Part shown: one piece after another, positions 1 to 8,900 of the stretch
How positions within the stretch are numbered: position 1 is the first letter of the stretch
How the letters are laid out: each line of letters begins with the position of its first letter
DNA from: CAVCAD01 sp036653735
GTDB lineage: Bacteria; Bacillota_I; Bacilli_A; RF39; UBA660
Length of the DNA stretch: 17,018 nucleotides
Direction of reading: 5' to 3'
Assembly (NCBI GenBank): GCA_036653735.1
Contig: JAVVTI010000017.1
Span: 1-17,018 of the forward strand
The notes under the pieces: model-generated
Told to the model about the DNA's origin: nothing
Seen by the model: the letters and a program-made list of their open reading frames with translations, nothing else
The model's database searches: none
Made by a program: the position numbers and the translations under genes

Positions 1-9
1 CATTTTATT

Positions 10-38
10 TTGAATAAAGTAAATAAATATGCTAAAAT
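10..38 (+). promoter_or_regulatory. Promoter of tmcAL
   Basis: TTGAAT (10-15) and TAAAAT (33-38) are separated by exactly 17 bases, and TG at 30-31 makes an extended -10. This is a good vegetative sigma-A match. Transcription would start near 45, downstream of the ATG at 29, which argues that translation starts at the in-frame ATG at 65. Confidence 0.7.
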
Positions 39-64
39 ATGTATTAGCAAGGAAAAATATATAT

Positions 65-1201
65 ATGAAAATAATAGGTATAATAGCAGAGTATAATCCA
101 TTTCATAATGGTCATATTCATCAAATAAAAGAAATTAAAAAATTATATAAAGATTCTATTATAATATGTATAGTATCTTCTTCTTTTACGCAAAATGGAA
201 GTATATGTTTAATAGATAAATGGAATAAGACTAATATACTTCTTAAACATAATATAGACATAGTAGTAGAGCTTCCATATGTATACTCTACACAAAGTTC
301 TGATTCATTTGCTAGTGGAGCATTAAGTATACTAAAAGAACTAAAGATAGATTATTTATCTTTTGGTAGTGAATGTAATAACATAGATCTTCTTACTAAG
401 ATAAGTGATGTAGAGCTTAATAATAAATACTTTGATAAAGAAACTAAATATAATATTGATAAAGGTCTTAGTTATCCAGTATCTATTAATAATGCACTAA
501 AAAAACTAATAAACATAGAGCTAAAAGATCCTAATGATCTTTTAGCAGTATCTTACATTAAATATATAATGAAAAATAACCTCCCTATTTCATTATTACC
601 TATAAAAAGAACTAGTAATTATTCTAGTACTACAGAAGAATCTAATATAATAAGTGCTACTAATATAAGAAATAAACTTATTAATAATGAAGATATATTA
701 TCATATGTTCCTAAAGGAACATATGATATACTAAAAAACTATAAAACTTCTAGTACTTACTATACTCTTCTTATATATGAAATATATAGAAATAATAACT
801 TAAAAGATATATTAGATATAGATGAAGGTATAGAACATAGGATACTTAAAAGTACTACTATATCTAATGATATAAACAGTCTTATATGTAATATTAAGTC
901 TAAACGTTATACATATAATAAAATATCAAGAATGCTTAATCATATACTATTAAACTTTACTAAAGAAGATGCTCTCTTATATAGAAATCCCCAGTATATA
1001 AGAATCCTTGGTCTATCTACTCCTGGTAAGAACTATATTAATAGTATTAAAAAGAATGTATCATTGCCTATATTATCTAAATATGAAAAGGGATATAGTA
1101 TGCTTGAATATGAAATAAATATAACAAGGATATATTCTATTATTATGAATAATAAGAATCTAATAGAAAAAGAATATAAGAGTCATACTATTATTAAATA
1201 A
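65..1201 (+). CDS. tmcAL: tRNA(Met) cytidine acetate ligase TmcAL (YlbM family)
   Basis: This is a nucleotidyltransferase-fold enzyme that, in the known family, uses ATP and acetate to acetylate the wobble cytidine C34 of elongator tRNA-Met in the cytoplasm. The 378-aa product opens with GIIAEYNPFHNGH (residues 5-17), the family's HxGH nucleotide-binding signature. It continues with DKW near 51-53, a VVELPYVYSTQS stretch, YLSFGSE and SATNIRNKL, all in the usual order. B. subtilis YlbM is slightly longer. The ATG at 65 is chosen over the in-frame ATG at 29 because 29 lies inside the promoter; an AAGGA at 49-53 precedes 65, with 11 bases between. The loop usually written FxQRG reads FTQNG (Asn44 for Arg), a divergence at a conserved site. 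The gene ends exactly where the convergent transporter gene ends, with no room for a terminator between them. Confidence 0.9.
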   Translation: MKIIGIIAEYNPFHNGHIHQIKEIKKLYKDSIIICIVSSSFTQNGSICLIDKWNKTNILLKHNIDIVVELPYVYSTQSSDSFASGALSILKELKIDYLSFGSECNNIDLLTKISDVELNNKYFDKETKYNIDKGLSYPVSINNALKKLINIELKDPNDLLAVSYIKYIMKNNLPISLLPIKRTSNYSSTTEESNIISATNIRNKLINNEDILSYVPKGTYDILKNYKTSSTYYTLLIYEIYRNNNLKDILDIDEGIEHRILKSTTISNDINSLICNIKSKRYTYNKISRMLNHILLNFTKEDALLYRNPQYIRILGLSTPGKNYINSIKKNVSLPILSKYEKGYSMLEYEINITRIYSIIMNNKNLIEKEYKSHTIIK

Positions 1202-2050
1202 CTATGGAATCATATTAATAGTAATATATCTTAGATTCTTATTATATTTCTTTAAATCATATTTAATATCTTGTTCTAAAGAATATAACTTCTTAAGAGT
1301 TAAACTCTTATTAACTATTATATCTATATCTACTTTATAATAATAACCATATTTAATAATAGTTATTCTTTTAATACTTTTTACTTTATCAAATGAAAGA
1401 GTTATATTACTAATATTATCATTTAACTCTTTATTATCTTCTCTTTGTCCTATAACACTCTTTATATTAGATATAAGAAGCTTTATACCTATCTTTATAG
1501 TAAATATAGATATAGTAATACTACCTATTATATCTGCATAATAAAGAGGCTTAAAATACTTACCAGAGTATGTAATAATAAGTATAATACAAGAGAATAA
1601 TGAAAATAAAGTATCATACCTACTCTCTATAGAACTACATACTAATATATTACTATTTAATTTCTTACCTTCTTTAAGTAAATAAGATGATAATATAAAC
1701 TTAATAATAATAGTTATTATAAGTACTATCAAACCAATAAGTATATTCATAGTATTTCTAGGTACAAAGGAAGACTTAAATATAGTAAATCCTAGTACTA
1801 TAATAAACATACTTATTATAATACTAGTTACATACTCTATTTTACCATGACCAAAAGGATGCAGTTCATCCGGCTTTTTAACAGATAATTTACTACCTAC
1901 TAATCCAACTATATCAGTTGAAAGATCAGAAAAGCAATGAACTGCATCCGCAAGTAAAGTCTTAGAATTACTAAAAATACTTGCTACTAATTTAATAATA
2001 GTTAACACAGTATTACATACTAAACTTCTTATCATAACCTTTGTAGTCAT
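1202..2050 (-). CDS. Cation diffusion facilitator (CDF) metal transporter
   Basis: This 282-aa membrane protein is probably a proton-coupled divalent cation exporter. Several hydrophobic segments in the first two thirds are followed by a soluble C-terminal domain of roughly 75 residues, the standard CDF layout. ADAVHCFSDLSTD (34-46) is the TM2 metal-site helix with His38 and Asp42. HPFGHGKIE (64-72) is the family loop signature. In TM5 the usual HxxxD is ExxxD (Glu142, Asp146), so the transport-site chemistry may differ from classical zinc exporters; the substrate cannot be assigned. The start has an AAGGGG ribosome site about 7 bases upstream and lies 19 bases after the polA stop, so the two genes are probably co-transcribed. 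Its stop abuts the tmcAL stop. The family call is secure; the metal is not. Confidence 0.88.
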   Translation of the reverse strand: MTTKVMIRSLVCNTVLTIIKLVASIFSNSKTLLADAVHCFSDLSTDIVGLVGSKLSVKKPDELHPFGHGKIEYVTSIIISMFIIVLGFTIFKSSFVPRNTMNILIGLIVLIITIIIKFILSSYLLKEGKKLNSNILVCSSIESRYDTLFSLFSCIILIITYSGKYFKPLYYADIIGSITISIFTIKIGIKLLISNIKSVIGQREDNKELNDNISNITLSFDKVKSIKRITIIKYGYYYKVDIDIIVNKSLTLKKLYSLEQDIKYDLKKYNKNLRYITINMIP

Positions 2051-2069
2051 ATATTATCCCCTTATATAC

Positions 2070-4640
2070 TTAACATTCATACCAAGATATTCCCTCTTCT
2101 ATTTCTACTTTTAATGGTACATCTAATATATATGCATTTTCCATAACTTCTTTAACAGTTTTTTCTACTATATCTTTTTCTTCTTTATATACATCAAATA
2201 TAAGTTCATCATGAACTTGCATAATCATCTTACTTCTAAGTTTTAATGTATTAAATCTATTATATACCATTACCATAGCTTTCTTAATAATATCAGCACT
2301 TGTTCCTTGAGTAGGAGTATTAAGAGCCATTCTCTCACCACTTTGTCTTATCATATAATTAGTATTATGTAATTCATTTATTATTCTCTTTCTACCTAAT
2401 AACGTAGTTACATATCCCTTTTCTTTAGTTTCATTAACTATATTTTCCATATACTCTTTAACCCTAGGATACATCTCTAAGTACTTATCAATAAACTTCT
2501 TAGCATCAACAGGACTAATCTCTAAATTCTCCCCTAAACCATATCCACTTATTCCATATACTATACCAAATATAACTGCTTTAGCAGTTCTTCTATCATT
2601 CTTAGTTATAGCACATGATTCTTTATTAAATATATCACAAGCTACCTTATTATGTATATCTTCATCATTAATAAAAGTATTAATCATATTAGAGTCTTTA
2701 GATAAGTGTGCTAGTATTCTAAGTTCTATTTGACTATAATCACTAGAAACAAATATTCCATTAGAAGATATAAATGCTTTTCTAACCTTCTTACCTTCCT
2801 CACTTCTAACTGGAATATTTTGTAAATTAGGTTCTATAGAAGATAACCTCCCAGTTCTAGCTATAGTTTGTTTATATATAGTATGTATCTTATTATCATC
2901 CATAATACATGCTAATAAACTATCCATATATGTTGTAAGAATCTTATTATTCTCTTTATATAATAATATCTTCTGTATTATAATATTATCATTCTTAACC
3001 TTTAATAAAGTATCTTTATCAGTACTATAAGATACTTTATTATGTTTCTTAGGATACCTTATACCTAATTTCTCAAAAAGAATCTTACCTAACTGTAGTG
3101 GAGATGATATATTAAACTCCTCCCCTGCTATATTATAAATATCTCTTTTTAAATTATCTAATCTAATAATAATTTCTTCTTTTAATTCATTTATTTTAGC
3201 CTTATCTACATATACACCCGTTATTTCCATATCAGAAAGAACCTCTACTAAAGGAAGCTCTATATTATTATATAACTCAAGCATTCCCTCTTTACTTAAA
3301 GAAGATACAAAATCCTTCTTAGTATTATATAAAAATACTGCCTTCTTACATATATTATCTATTATAATATTCTCATCTATAGGCTTCTTCTTATTAATAA
3401 TATTACTATAAAACTCTATCTTATAGTTAAGAGAAGATGCTAAATAAGCTATATCATCTTTAAAATTATATTCAAGTAAATATGATGCTAACATAGTATC
3501 AAAAGCACTACTTACCATCTTTATATTAAGAGAATTTAAATATACTATATTTTTCTTATTATCATATGTTACTGATACTTTTGATAATATGTTTACATTA
3601 TCTATTAAACACTGTTTATCTAAGTAATAAAGATTCTTTCCATCATATATACTTGCTCCTAACATATTAGAACTATGGTAGTTCTCCCCATCAAGTTCTA
3701 TATATAAAGAACATAAACCTAAAGAATCATAGTACTTCTTATCATATAGTTTATAAGTACTTTCTATTACTTCTTCCTTACCATCCATTTTTTTAAGTAA
3801 AGAATAAAACTCTAATTCCTCATATAACTTTTTAAGTTCATCATTATCTATTGTCCCTGTTTTAATATCTTCAAATGTCATATTAAGATCTATATCTTTA
3901 TATATAGTAGCTAACTTCTTAGAAAAGAAAGCCATATCTTTATCATGAGTTAACTTCTCTTTAAGTTTACCCTTAATATCATCTATATTATCATATAGAT
4001 TTTCTATAGTATCATATCTTTGTATTAAACTAAGTCCAGTTTTCTCTCCTACTCCTTTAACTCCAGGTATATTATCACTAGAATCCCCCATAAGAGCCTT
4101 TAAATCAATTATTCTAATAGGATCAAACTTATATTCATCATAGAATGTCTTAGTATCATACTTAATAAAAGAACCCTGCTTAAGAAGTTTAACATCAACA
4201 TCATTACTAATTAACTGAAGAAGATCCTTATCACTACTTATTATAGTAGCATCATATGCATTATCTATATCTGCCATTTTAGCAAAAGAACCAATTATAT
4301 CATCAGCCTCATAATTATCAAAATCAAGATGCTTTATACCTAGTGCATCAAGTGCTTTCTTAGCATATGGAAACTGAATAACCAAATCATTAGGAGTCTC
4401 TATTCTTCCTGCTTTATAATCCTTATATAAATCTTTTCTAAAGTTATGCCCTTTATCAAAAGCAACAACTATATACTCAGGGTTTTCCTCCTGCATTATT
4501 TTATTAATCATACTAATAAAACCATACACTGCATTCGTAGGAAAACCCTTAGAATTCCTCATTAGTTGATTATTATATGCTGTTGCATAATAACTTCTAA
4601 ATACTAAGTTATTACCATCTATTAATATTGCTCTTTTCAT
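2070..4640 (-). CDS. polA: DNA polymerase I
   Basis: This 856-aa Pol I does Okazaki-fragment processing and gap filling. The N-terminal 5'-3' exonuclease begins AILIDGNNLVFRSYYA and has the helix-hairpin-helix KALMGDSSDNIPGVKGVG. The central domain resembles a 3'-5' exonuclease but shows IELDGENYH where proofreading enzymes carry a DxE metal motif, so proofreading is probably lost, as in Bacillus Pol I. The polymerase domain is intact: RTGRLSS and EPNLQNIPVR, motif A DYSQIELR (catalytic Asp634), motif B RRTAKAVIFGIVYG, and motif C QVHDE (Asp811, Glu812). The ATG at 4640 is preferred to the one at 4646 because AGAGG sits 9 bases before it and only 3 before the other. The gene has its own probable promoter just upstream and reads on into the CDF gene. 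Confidence 0.96.
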   Translation of the reverse strand: MKRAILIDGNNLVFRSYYATAYNNQLMRNSKGFPTNAVYGFISMINKIMQEENPEYIVVAFDKGHNFRKDLYKDYKAGRIETPNDLVIQFPYAKKALDALGIKHLDFDNYEADDIIGSFAKMADIDNAYDATIISSDKDLLQLISNDVDVKLLKQGSFIKYDTKTFYDEYKFDPIRIIDLKALMGDSSDNIPGVKGVGEKTGLSLIQRYDTIENLYDNIDDIKGKLKEKLTHDKDMAFFSKKLATIYKDIDLNMTFEDIKTGTIDNDELKKLYEELEFYSLLKKMDGKEEVIESTYKLYDKKYYDSLGLCSLYIELDGENYHSSNMLGASIYDGKNLYYLDKQCLIDNVNILSKVSVTYDNKKNIVYLNSLNIKMVSSAFDTMLASYLLEYNFKDDIAYLASSLNYKIEFYSNIINKKKPIDENIIIDNICKKAVFLYNTKKDFVSSLSKEGMLELYNNIELPLVEVLSDMEITGVYVDKAKINELKEEIIIRLDNLKRDIYNIAGEEFNISSPLQLGKILFEKLGIRYPKKHNKVSYSTDKDTLLKVKNDNIIIQKILLYKENNKILTTYMDSLLACIMDDNKIHTIYKQTIARTGRLSSIEPNLQNIPVRSEEGKKVRKAFISSNGIFVSSDYSQIELRILAHLSKDSNMINTFINDEDIHNKVACDIFNKESCAITKNDRRTAKAVIFGIVYGISGYGLGENLEISPVDAKKFIDKYLEMYPRVKEYMENIVNETKEKGYVTTLLGRKRIINELHNTNYMIRQSGERMALNTPTQGTSADIIKKAMVMVYNRFNTLKLRSKMIMQVHDELIFDVYKEEKDIVEKTVKEVMENAYILDVPLKVEIEEGISWYEC

Positions 4641-4661
4641 ACACATTTACCTCTTAGATAT

Positions 4662-4670
4662 ATTCTACCA
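4662..4670 (-). promoter_or_regulatory. Probable extended -10 of the polA promoter
   Basis: On the minus strand, TGG precedes TAGAAT (4662-4667), an extended -10 element. No good -35 is visible at 17 bases, which extended -10 promoters can tolerate. The predicted start would leave a leader of roughly 15 bases before the polA start, carrying AGAGG. This is AT-rich DNA, so chance matches are possible. Confidence 0.4.
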
Positions 4671-4703
4671 CATATTAGCCATTATTATATAATAGAAAAA
4701 AAT

Positions 4704-4722
4704 ATTTATTTTAAAATAAACT
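4704..4722 (-). repeat. 19-bp direct repeat, polA-side copy
   Basis: Minus-strand AGTTTATTTTAAAATAAAT is identical to the copy at 5959-5977 and the match stops at both edges. It contains a 16-bp perfect palindrome (TTTATTTTAAAATAAA). It lies just after the stop of the 246-aa gene and is followed on the minus strand by TATTTTTTTC, so it could also act as a weak AT-only terminator. The two copies bracket the radical SAM/246-aa gene pair. Confidence 0.75.
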
Positions 4723-4726
4723 ATAT

Positions 4727-5467
4727 TTACAAAGTTAGTCCATTATTAACTGTTATTGTTTCAATAGGAATTGTATATTTTTGACTAATCAAAGTTACCA
4801 TATCTAAATCATTGTCATCAAAATATACCACACTAACTGGAGTTATATATCTACTATCTAATATTATTTCATTATGTTTAGATAAATATGTATTATAACT
4901 GGAACAAAATACTTGTTTTGGAGTTATTAAAGTAGTAGCTAAATTATAAGAATTTATTACTTTCCCATCTATAGTTTTAGCTATAGTATATAAATTATGT
5001 CTGTCTTCTTCCTCTATTAATGTAGCCGCATCTTTTTCACATGCACCTAAAAAAGCTTCTATAGTAATATCATATTTAATTCCATATCTAGAATTACAAA
5101 ATGTAGAATTCAATCCACTAAAAAAGGTTGCAGATGTTATTGCAGGGTTTTGTTTTAACTTATCCTCCTTAAACCACGATATATAATTAAATCCATTTAC
5201 ACTTTCCATCTGCCAACATCTATAACAAAATGGCTTTAATTTTATTTCTAATTCAAATAGTTTCTTTAATTTTAGTATATCTATTTTAATTTCACTTCTA
5301 ACTTGCTCAATTCCAATATTAAGTAATTGATTAGCTTCTTCTAATAATTTTATTTCTAAGTCATTATATAAATAATTATAATCACATAACATACTTAAAA
5401 TACCCGAATTAATTTTTTCTAATAGTAAGCTTTTTGTTTTACTAACATCTTCTAAATTTCTCAACAT
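4727..5467 (-). CDS. Hypothetical protein, cysteine-containing partner of the radical SAM gene
   Basis: I do not recognise this 246-aa protein. The first ~78 residues look helical and charged (many Leu, Ile, Glu, Lys). A CYRC motif (81-84) and single cysteines at 28, 124, 143 and 188 make six in all, so metal or redox binding is possible. The middle has YGIKYDITIEAFLGACEK (128-145). The end, VSVVYFDDNDLDMVTLI then YTIPI, reads as a small alpha/beta unit. There is no signal peptide and no convincing membrane segment, so it is probably cytoplasmic. The start is fixed by GGAGG 6 bases before the ATG. It begins 22 bases after the radical SAM stop and is almost certainly co-transcribed with it. 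Immediately downstream is the 19-bp repeat. It could be a substrate-recognition partner, an enzyme acting on the same molecule, or part of an unrelated defence or stress cassette; nothing here decides. Confidence 0.8.
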   Translation of the reverse strand: MLRNLEDVSKTKSLLLEKINSGILSMLCDYNYLYNDLEIKLLEEANQLLNIGIEQVRSEIKIDILKLKKLFELEIKLKPFCYRCWQMESVNGFNYISWFKEDKLKQNPAITSATFFSGLNSTFCNSRYGIKYDITIEAFLGACEKDAATLIEEEDRHNLYTIAKTIDGKVINSYNLATTLITPKQVFCSSYNTYLSKHNEIILDSRYITPVSVVYFDDNDLDMVTLISQKYTIPIETITVNNGLTL

Positions 5468-5489
5468 ATACTGCCTCCAACCTTACTTC

Positions 5490-5940
5490 TTATATTATTG
5501 TTTCTTTAAAATTATAAATTTCTTTACATAATGGTTTTCTTCTTGTACCTTGTTTAACTTGAATATTCATAAGATTTCTATTTATATTAGGTGTTTGAAT
5601 TCCCATTTGATTTAATACTAATAAATCTGTTTCTTTAAAAGCAGGACATGGTAAAACAGTTCCATCATATTTTATTACTATCTTTTCATATCCCGCTGTA
5701 CACAAATGTTCATTTTGTGATAATAGAGGTATACCTATTCTCATGTTACCATTAAATNNNNNNNNNNNNNNNNNNNNNNNNNNNNNNNNNNNNNNNNNNN
5801 NNNNNNNNNNNNNNNNNNNNNNNNNNNNNNNNNNNNNNNNNNNNNNNNNNNNNNNNNTTTTCAATTGAAGAACATGAAGAACAAAATAAACAGTTATTTG
5901 GACATTTCTGTATTATTTCAAAACATAAATCTTTTATCAT
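5490..5940 (-). CDS. Radical SAM protein with SPASM-like C-terminus, interrupted by assembly gap
   Basis: This is one gene split by 100 N. The N-terminal piece, preceded by AAGGGGG four bases before the ATG, has CPNNCLFC, the CxxxCxxC site that binds the 4Fe-4S cluster used to cleave S-adenosylmethionine. The C-terminal piece has CTAGYEKIVIKYDGTVLPCP followed by a last Cys in KPLC, matching the pattern of SPASM/Twitch auxiliary cluster domains (C-x-A-G, D-G-x-V-x-P-C). The two pieces are in different frames across the gap, as expected if 100 N is a placeholder rather than a measured length. About 117 residues remain visible, while family members usually have 300-450, so most of the barrel is missing. 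SPASM proteins commonly modify peptides or proteins, but other roles exist. It starts 25 bases after polC and precedes the 246-aa gene. Confidence 0.8.
5758..5857. other. Assembly gap of 100 N inside the radical SAM gene
   Basis: Exactly 100 N, the conventional placeholder for a scaffold gap of unknown size. Reading frames on the two sides disagree with a true 100-base gap, and a normal radical SAM protein would need several hundred more bases here. Confidence 0.98.
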
Positions 5941-5958
5941 ATTTCCCCCTTACTTGGC

Positions 5959-5977
5959 ATTTATTTTAAAATAAACT
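5959..5977 (-). repeat. 19-bp direct repeat, polC-side copy
   Basis: Identical to 4704-4722. On the minus strand it reads AGT TTA TTT TAA, the last three codons (Ser-Leu-Phe) and stop of polC, then AATAAAT. Because it includes the polC stop, this copy is likely the original site and the other a duplication. Confidence 0.75.
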
Positions 5978-8900
5978 TAATTGAGAACTTTCTGGTAAAT
6001 CATTAAGACATCCCATAAGAGTTAACTTATCTATAATAGTAGTTCCTACTTTACCTCTTTTTTGAAGATCCTCTATACTAATAAATGGTTTATTATTTCT
6101 TTCTTCTACTATCTTTTTAGCAGCATTTTCTCCTAATCCATCAAGTGTCATAAAAGGAGGAATAAGAGCTGTATGATTATCATTTATTATAAACATTTTA
6201 GCATCACTTTTTTCTAAGGAGATATTTTCTACAAAGAAACCTCTAGCAAATAATTCATTTATTATTAGAAGAGTTGAGTATGTATTAGTTTCCTTAGTAG
6301 ATGCTTCATATCCTTTTTCTTCTATAGAAGTAAGTAATGTCTCTACTTCTTTTCTTCCTTTTACTATAGTTTCTATATCAAAATCAGATCCTCTAATAGA
6401 TAAATATACTCTATAGTATTCTAGAGGATGATGTAGTTTAAACCAAGCTACTCTAAATCCATTTGTTACATAGGCAGAAGCATGTGCTTTAGGAAACATA
6501 TACTCTATCTTTTCACAGCATCCTATATACCATGATGGTACTTTATTTTCTTGTAATATTTGTTTAAACTCTATCCACTTATCAGGATCTTTTTTAACTT
6601 TACCTTTACGAATAAACTCACTCATTTTAAAAGCTTGTCCTTTATCTATTCCACACTTTATAAAATATATCATTATATCATCACGACAACCTATTACATC
6701 CTTAAACTCACATACTTTATTAATAAGTACTTCTCTAGCATTACCAGCCCATACTCCTGTACCATGAGAGAGTCCTGATATTTTAATTAATTCTGCAAAT
6801 GTTTGAGGCCTTGTTTCTTCTAGAAGTTTCATAACAAATGAAGTACCAAACTCAGGTACACCTAATGTACCCACTGTTGTTTTTATATTACCCTGTGCTT
6901 TTAATGAATCAGAAGATGAAAATAAACTCATTACTTCTTTATCATCTAGTGGTATATCATTAATATCTATTTTAACATCATCACTTAAATATTTAAGTAC
7001 TGTAGGATCATCATGACCTAGTATATCTAATTTAAGTACGTTTGGTTCTATATCATGAAACTCAAAGTGAGTAGTATACCAAGATGCTTCTGTATTTTCA
7101 GCAGGATACTGGTATGGTGTAAAATCAAATACATCCTTATAATCAGGTATTACTATTATACCCCCTGGATGTTGTCCACTAGTTCTTTTAATACCAGTTA
7201 TACCTTGAGCTAATCTTTCTATTTCACATCTTCTAAGTGTTAATCCTTTACTTTCAGTATAACCCTTTACAAATCCATAAGCAGTTTTTTCTGCAATAGA
7301 AGTAACTGTTCCTGCTCTAAATACATAAGCTTCTCCAAATAATACTTTAGTATAGTTATGTGCATTAGCCTGATATTCTCCTGAAAAGTTTAAATCTATA
7401 TCTGGTGTTTTATCCGCATTAAAACCTAAGAATGTTTCAAAAGGTATATCCTGTCCATTCTTCTTAAGTAGTAGACCACAACTACATAATTTATCAGGCA
7501 TATCAAATCCACTACCATATATGTCTGAAAGAAGTTTACCATCTTCCTCAAATATACTTTTTTTACATTTAGGACATACATAGTGAGGAGGTAGTGGATT
7601 TACTTCTGTAATATTAAGAAATGTTGCTACTAAAGAAGATCCTACTGATCCACGAGATCCTACTATATAACCATCATCATTACTCTTTTTAACAAGTTTC
7701 TGAGCTATAAGATATATTACATCATAGCCCCCACCTATTATTCCACCTAACTCTTTTTCAAGTCTAGTTTCTATTATCTCTGGTAAAACATCTCCATATA
7801 TACCCCTAGCATTAGCATATACTAGTTCCTTTATTGTTTCTACAGAGTTTTCCATCTTAGGAGAAAATAGTCCATCTTTAAGTACAGTTACTTCCTGTGA
7901 CATATCAAGTACTTTATTAGGATTATCTATAACTATTTCCTTAGCTAAAGATTCATCCAAAAAGTTAAACTCCTCTAACATTTCATTAGTTGTCATTAAA
8001 TATGCATTAGGAATAGTTTTAATTTCACTTCTACAAAGTGGATGCAATCCTCCACCTGATGCTTTTTGATTAACAAGTATTTCTCTATATATATTATCTT
8101 CTGGATCTAGAGTATGTACATCTCCTGTTGCACAAACAAGTTTATTAACAGACAAAGCAGCATTAATAATTTTCTTAATGTTTTCTTTTACCTCAAACAT
8201 ATTAGAAAATTCTCCCTTTTCTATTAAATGTGTTTGAATACTTGGTGGATTTACCTCTATAAAGTCATAAAACATCATTAGATTAATTAAGTCTTCTTCT
8301 CCCTTTGTCTTAGATGCTTCAAATATTTCCCCATTAATACAACCAGAGCCAAATATTAATCCTTCTCTATATTTAACTAATTCACTTTTTAAAATTCTTG
8401 GTGTCCTAAAGAAATATTTAGTATTAGCATAACTTATTACTTTAAAAAGATTCTTAAGTCCTACATTGTTTATAGCATATACAGTCATATGAAAAGGTAA
8501 ATTATTCTTATATATTAAATCTTTATTAATAAGATTATCTAAATCATTAATAGTTTTATAGTTACTACTAAGTGATGATATCATTTTATTAAATATATAC
8601 CCTGTTGCCTCAGCATCATAATCTGCTCTATGATGCTCATCTTCACTCCATTTAACTCCCCACCTCTTAGCACAAACTGTTAAATTATGTTTCTTTTCAT
8701 CAGGTGAAAGTGCTTTAGAAAGTTCCATAGTATCTAATACTACATTTTTAAATGTACCCTTATTATACTTTCTAAAGGCACTTTCAATAAAAGAAACATC
8801 AAATTTAGCATTATGAGCTACAAGTGGGGTATCTTTAATATATTTAATAAATTCTTTTATAGCTTCCTCTTCACTAGGTTTATCTTTAAGCATATCATCT

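Larger units (their letters stand above)
4704..5977 (-). mobile_element. Putative inserted two-gene cassette at the polC 3' end
   Basis: Two non-core genes (radical SAM protein and a 246-aa protein) sit between polC and polA, bounded by exact 19-bp direct repeats. The polC-side repeat includes the last three sense codons and stop of polC, so insertion would leave polC intact, as with integrations at gene 3' ends. No integrase or transposase is seen, although the N gap inside could hide sequence. Recombination at the repeats would remove both genes and leave one repeat. The boundaries are an inference from the repeats; in such AT-rich DNA coincidence is not excluded. Confidence 0.35.

Noticed and set aside
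29..64. Upstream start for tmcAL at 29
   Set aside because: The ATG lies within the promoter spacer, so it would not be in the transcript, and the family begins at the later Met.
1188..1230. Possible bidirectional terminator between tmcAL and the CDF gene
   Set aside because: Only a 7-bp A-T stem with a long loop and no T tract; not convincing.
4704..4722. Palindrome treated as the terminator of the 246-aa gene
   Set aside because: The stem is entirely A-T and has no natural loop, so it would be weak. The identical copy at the polC end lacks a T tail, so the repeat reading is preferred, though both could be true.
6560..6778. Plus-strand open frame of 72 codons
   Set aside because: It lies wholly opposite polC, has no ribosome site and gives a hydrophobic-aromatic low-complexity product typical of an antisense shadow in AT-rich DNA.
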